NCBI GenBank assembly: GCA_964624645.1
Contig: CAZVAD010000001.1
Coordinates: forward strand, 1-64,000
DNA from: Mariniphaga sp964624645
GTDB taxonomy: Bacteria > Bacteroidota > Bacteroidia > Bacteroidales > Prolixibacteraceae
Length of the DNA: 64,000 nt
Direction of reading: 5' to 3'
Part shown: piece after piece, positions 62,786 through 64,000 of the stretch
How positions within the stretch are numbered: position 1 is the stretch's first letter
Layout: every line of letters starts with the position of its first letter
Translations under genes and position numbers: made by a program
Notes under the pieces: model-generated
Told to the model about the DNA's origin: nothing
The model's database searches: none
The model's input: the letters and a program-made list of their open reading frames with translations, nothing else

Positions 62786-63148
62786 AATCTATTTGATTGA
62801 AAATTTTCAGAAGTGTTTTAAAGTTTTTTGTTGAAATCAATTTCAGGGATTAAAAATAGGAATAATTTGGACTTTTGGCAATTTTGGTTTTCCGTTATTT
62901 TTTTCGCAATGGGCTTTCAATATTGTTCCCGGGCAGACAGTGAAACAGTTATTGCGCTTTTCAGTGAAAGAAAATTGAAAATGCTGAATAAGAACATTCG
63001 GAGCTTTTGTCCTTGGCCGGCTTTAATTGGTTTGGGGAATTTGTCCAAAATTCATAGTACATCGAAGTTAATTGTTAAATTGCAGAAAATCTGAAAAATG
63101 TTGACAGAAAAAAGTATTCTGAATTAAAATTCAAAGTAATTTGGCGCT
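62786..63148. other. 363-base divergent intergenic region
   Basis: It lies between the leftward PIG-L gene and the rightward gene at 63149. An 88-codon frame (62828-63094) is judged spurious. A truncated -7-like TAATTTGG (63138-63145) stands just before the GTG start at 63149. No exact -7 box was found for the PIG-L gene. I see no other gene. Confidence 0.4.
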
Positions 63149-63526
63149 GTGAGAAAGACATTTAAAATAGCAGGAGGCTTGTTTTTAGCAACAGTTTATT
63201 TGGTTGCGGTATTTTTGTTTTACGGACATTGTATTTCTGCGGACACTTTCGTTTATTCTGATGAAACGAAAAGTGATATCAGTTATTTTTCTGACCTCTC
63301 TTTTCTTGTTTCGGAGGCTACATTGCCTTCCGGAACTGCCTATCAACCGGTGGTGTCAACCATTTCCACAGTTTCTTCTGCTCATTTCAAGGAATTTTCA
63401 ACCATCATAAAAATAAACAGTATCATTCTGACAAATTCATTTGTCAGTTATAGGTTACAATCTGTAAACTTTCCGATTCGTCTGCGCAAGGCGAATCTGC
63501 TTTTTCCATTCCATGGTTTCTGGTAA
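63149..63526 (+). CDS. Small exported or membrane protein of unknown function
   Basis: This 125-residue protein starts at a GTG at 63149 and has a hydrophobic N-terminus (IAGGLFLATVYLVAVFLFYG) that could be a signal or anchor. The rest is Ser/Thr-rich and ends in an aromatic tail (LLFPFHGFW). No family is recognised. The start is within a few bases of the promoter-like box, as in the MATE gene. Confidence 0.55.
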   Translation: MRKTFKIAGGLFLATVYLVAVFLFYGHCISADTFVYSDETKSDISYFSDLSFLVSEATLPSGTAYQPVVSTISTVSSAHFKEFSTIIKINSIILTNSFVSYRLQSVNFPIRLRKANLLFPFHGFW

Positions 63527-63617
63527 TTTACTTTATTACGAATTTTAGAGAAGAGCTATTTCAAAAATCCTTAAAATGTATTATTACGTTTTGAGGATGT
63601 TTTGCAATGCGTTGGAA

Positions 63618-63643
63618 TCTGCCTGATTTATTGGTCAGGCAGA
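63618..63643 (+). terminator. Hairpin after the small exported protein
   Basis: TCTGCCTGA (63618-63626) pairs perfectly with TCAGGCAGA (63635-63643) around an 8-base loop. It lacks an immediate T-run (ATATGAAAAGCTTTTC follows), so the terminator role is uncertain. Confidence 0.45.
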
Positions 63644-63730
63644 ATATGAAAAGCTTTTCTTTATACAATACAGAAGTATATTTATTTGAATGTTAGTAAA
63701 TTAGAAAAAGATTTTTTAAAAAATATTGAA

Positions 63731-64000
63731 ATGGACAAAGGAATAGTTTTAGTCACCATAATATTTCTTGCAGTGATTATTTTGCCTTTTTTAATTGTCG
63801 GGTACAGCAAGAAGAAAAAAAAGAACCGGTTTATAAATATTATCCGTGCAATGGCGGAGAAGAGCGGTTGCACAATTACCCGGCATGAAATCAGTAATAA
63901 TTTTATTATTGGAATGGATGATTCATCAGGATGCCTTTTTTTCTACAAAAAAGAGACTGACCGTGAAATTTCCAGAGAGATAAATCTTAAGAATTTTAAA
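63731..64000 (+). CDS. Membrane-anchored protein of unknown function (partial)
   Basis: An ATG at 63731 opens a frame that is still open at the window edge (90 codons). It has one membrane segment (IVLVTIIFLAVIILPFLIVG), then a lysine run (SKKKKKNRF), indicating a cytosolic C-terminal part (N-out). No family is recognised. It continues beyond the window. Confidence 0.65.
   Translation, partial: MDKGIVLVTIIFLAVIILPFLIVGYSKKKKKNRFINIIRAMAEKSGCTITRHEISNNFIIGMDDSSGCLFFYKKETDREISREINLKNFK

Noticed and set aside
62828..63094. 88-codon frame in the gap before 63149
   Set aside because: TTG start, odd composition, no ribosome-binding site and no family; it probably arises by chance in AT-rich DNA.

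Overview
This 64 kb window is a stretch of ordinary chromosome from a member of the Bacteroidota, probably a free-living or sediment-type anaerobe or facultative anaerobe near the Bacteroidales/Marinilabiliales. The evidence is a fused LpxC-FabZ, a SecA of about 1,100 residues with a C-terminal zinc motif, a Rho factor with a long disordered insert, TonB-dependent receptors with carboxypeptidase-regulatory-like N-termini, two DUF5916 outer-membrane proteins, and many Bacteroidota-type -7 boxes (TAnnTTTG). The exact genus cannot be read from the sequence. There are no rRNA genes, convincing tRNA genes, CRISPR arrays or insertion sequences.

Layout. 1-1,060: end of an unknown gene, a HigBA-type toxin-antitoxin pair with a palindromic operator, and a likely scar region. 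1,140-7,290: an exported O-methyltransferase-like protein and an amino-acid permease, then a leftward housekeeping run (mnmA, yicC, gmk, nadD, plsC). 7,412-11,675: secA and lgt (protein export and lipoprotein maturation). 11,677-18,955: two TonB-dependent receptors, a PAS-LuxR regulator next to the second one, and a divergent exported protein of unknown function. 19,151-24,840: HD phosphohydrolase, the lipid A genes lpxD, lpxC-fabZ and lpxA, and convergent thiL. 24,885-32,960: Fe-S assembly genes sufBCD, then sufS, an SBF-type transporter, sufE, sufT and the Fe-S enzyme queG. 32,991-39,753 (leftward): pyruvate:ferredoxin oxidoreductase, an AAA_14/DUF4143 ATPase with an altered Walker B, and rho. 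40,077-48,840: a DUF5916 protein, a small cupin, 2-oxoglutarate dehydrogenase E1 and E2, a small membrane protein and glyA. 48,871-53,177 (leftward): a HAD phosphatase and a three-gene biotin-dependent acyl-CoA carboxylase. 53,404-58,858: a second DUF5916 protein, a MATE exporter and a TlpA-like N-domain protein without thioredoxin. 58,948-62,785: an oxidoreductase facing a leftward operon of two exported TIM-barrel isomerases and an exported PIG-L deacetylase. 63,149-64,000: two small unknown membrane or exported proteins, the last cut by the window edge.

How the genes work together. The SUF block supplies Fe-S clusters to enzymes such as the adjacent QueG and pyruvate:ferredoxin oxidoreductase. 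Pyruvate oxidoreductase, 2-oxoglutarate dehydrogenase and the acyl-CoA carboxylase sketch a central carbon network (pyruvate, succinyl-CoA and probably propionyl/methylmalonyl-CoA). Sec/Lgt/Lpx and the TonB and DUF5916 proteins build and use the outer membrane. The least explained parts are the PAS-LuxR/TonB-receptor unit with a 20-nt palindrome between its genes, and the exported deacetylase plus two exported isomerases, which look like a small periplasmic sugar-processing pathway. Several starts were moved downstream of TTG or upstream ATG codons because a -7 promoter box overlaps the longer start or because a better start follows (higB, plsC, mnmA, both TonB receptors, sufB, sufT, the first DUF5916 gene, the cupin, glyA, pccB and accC).
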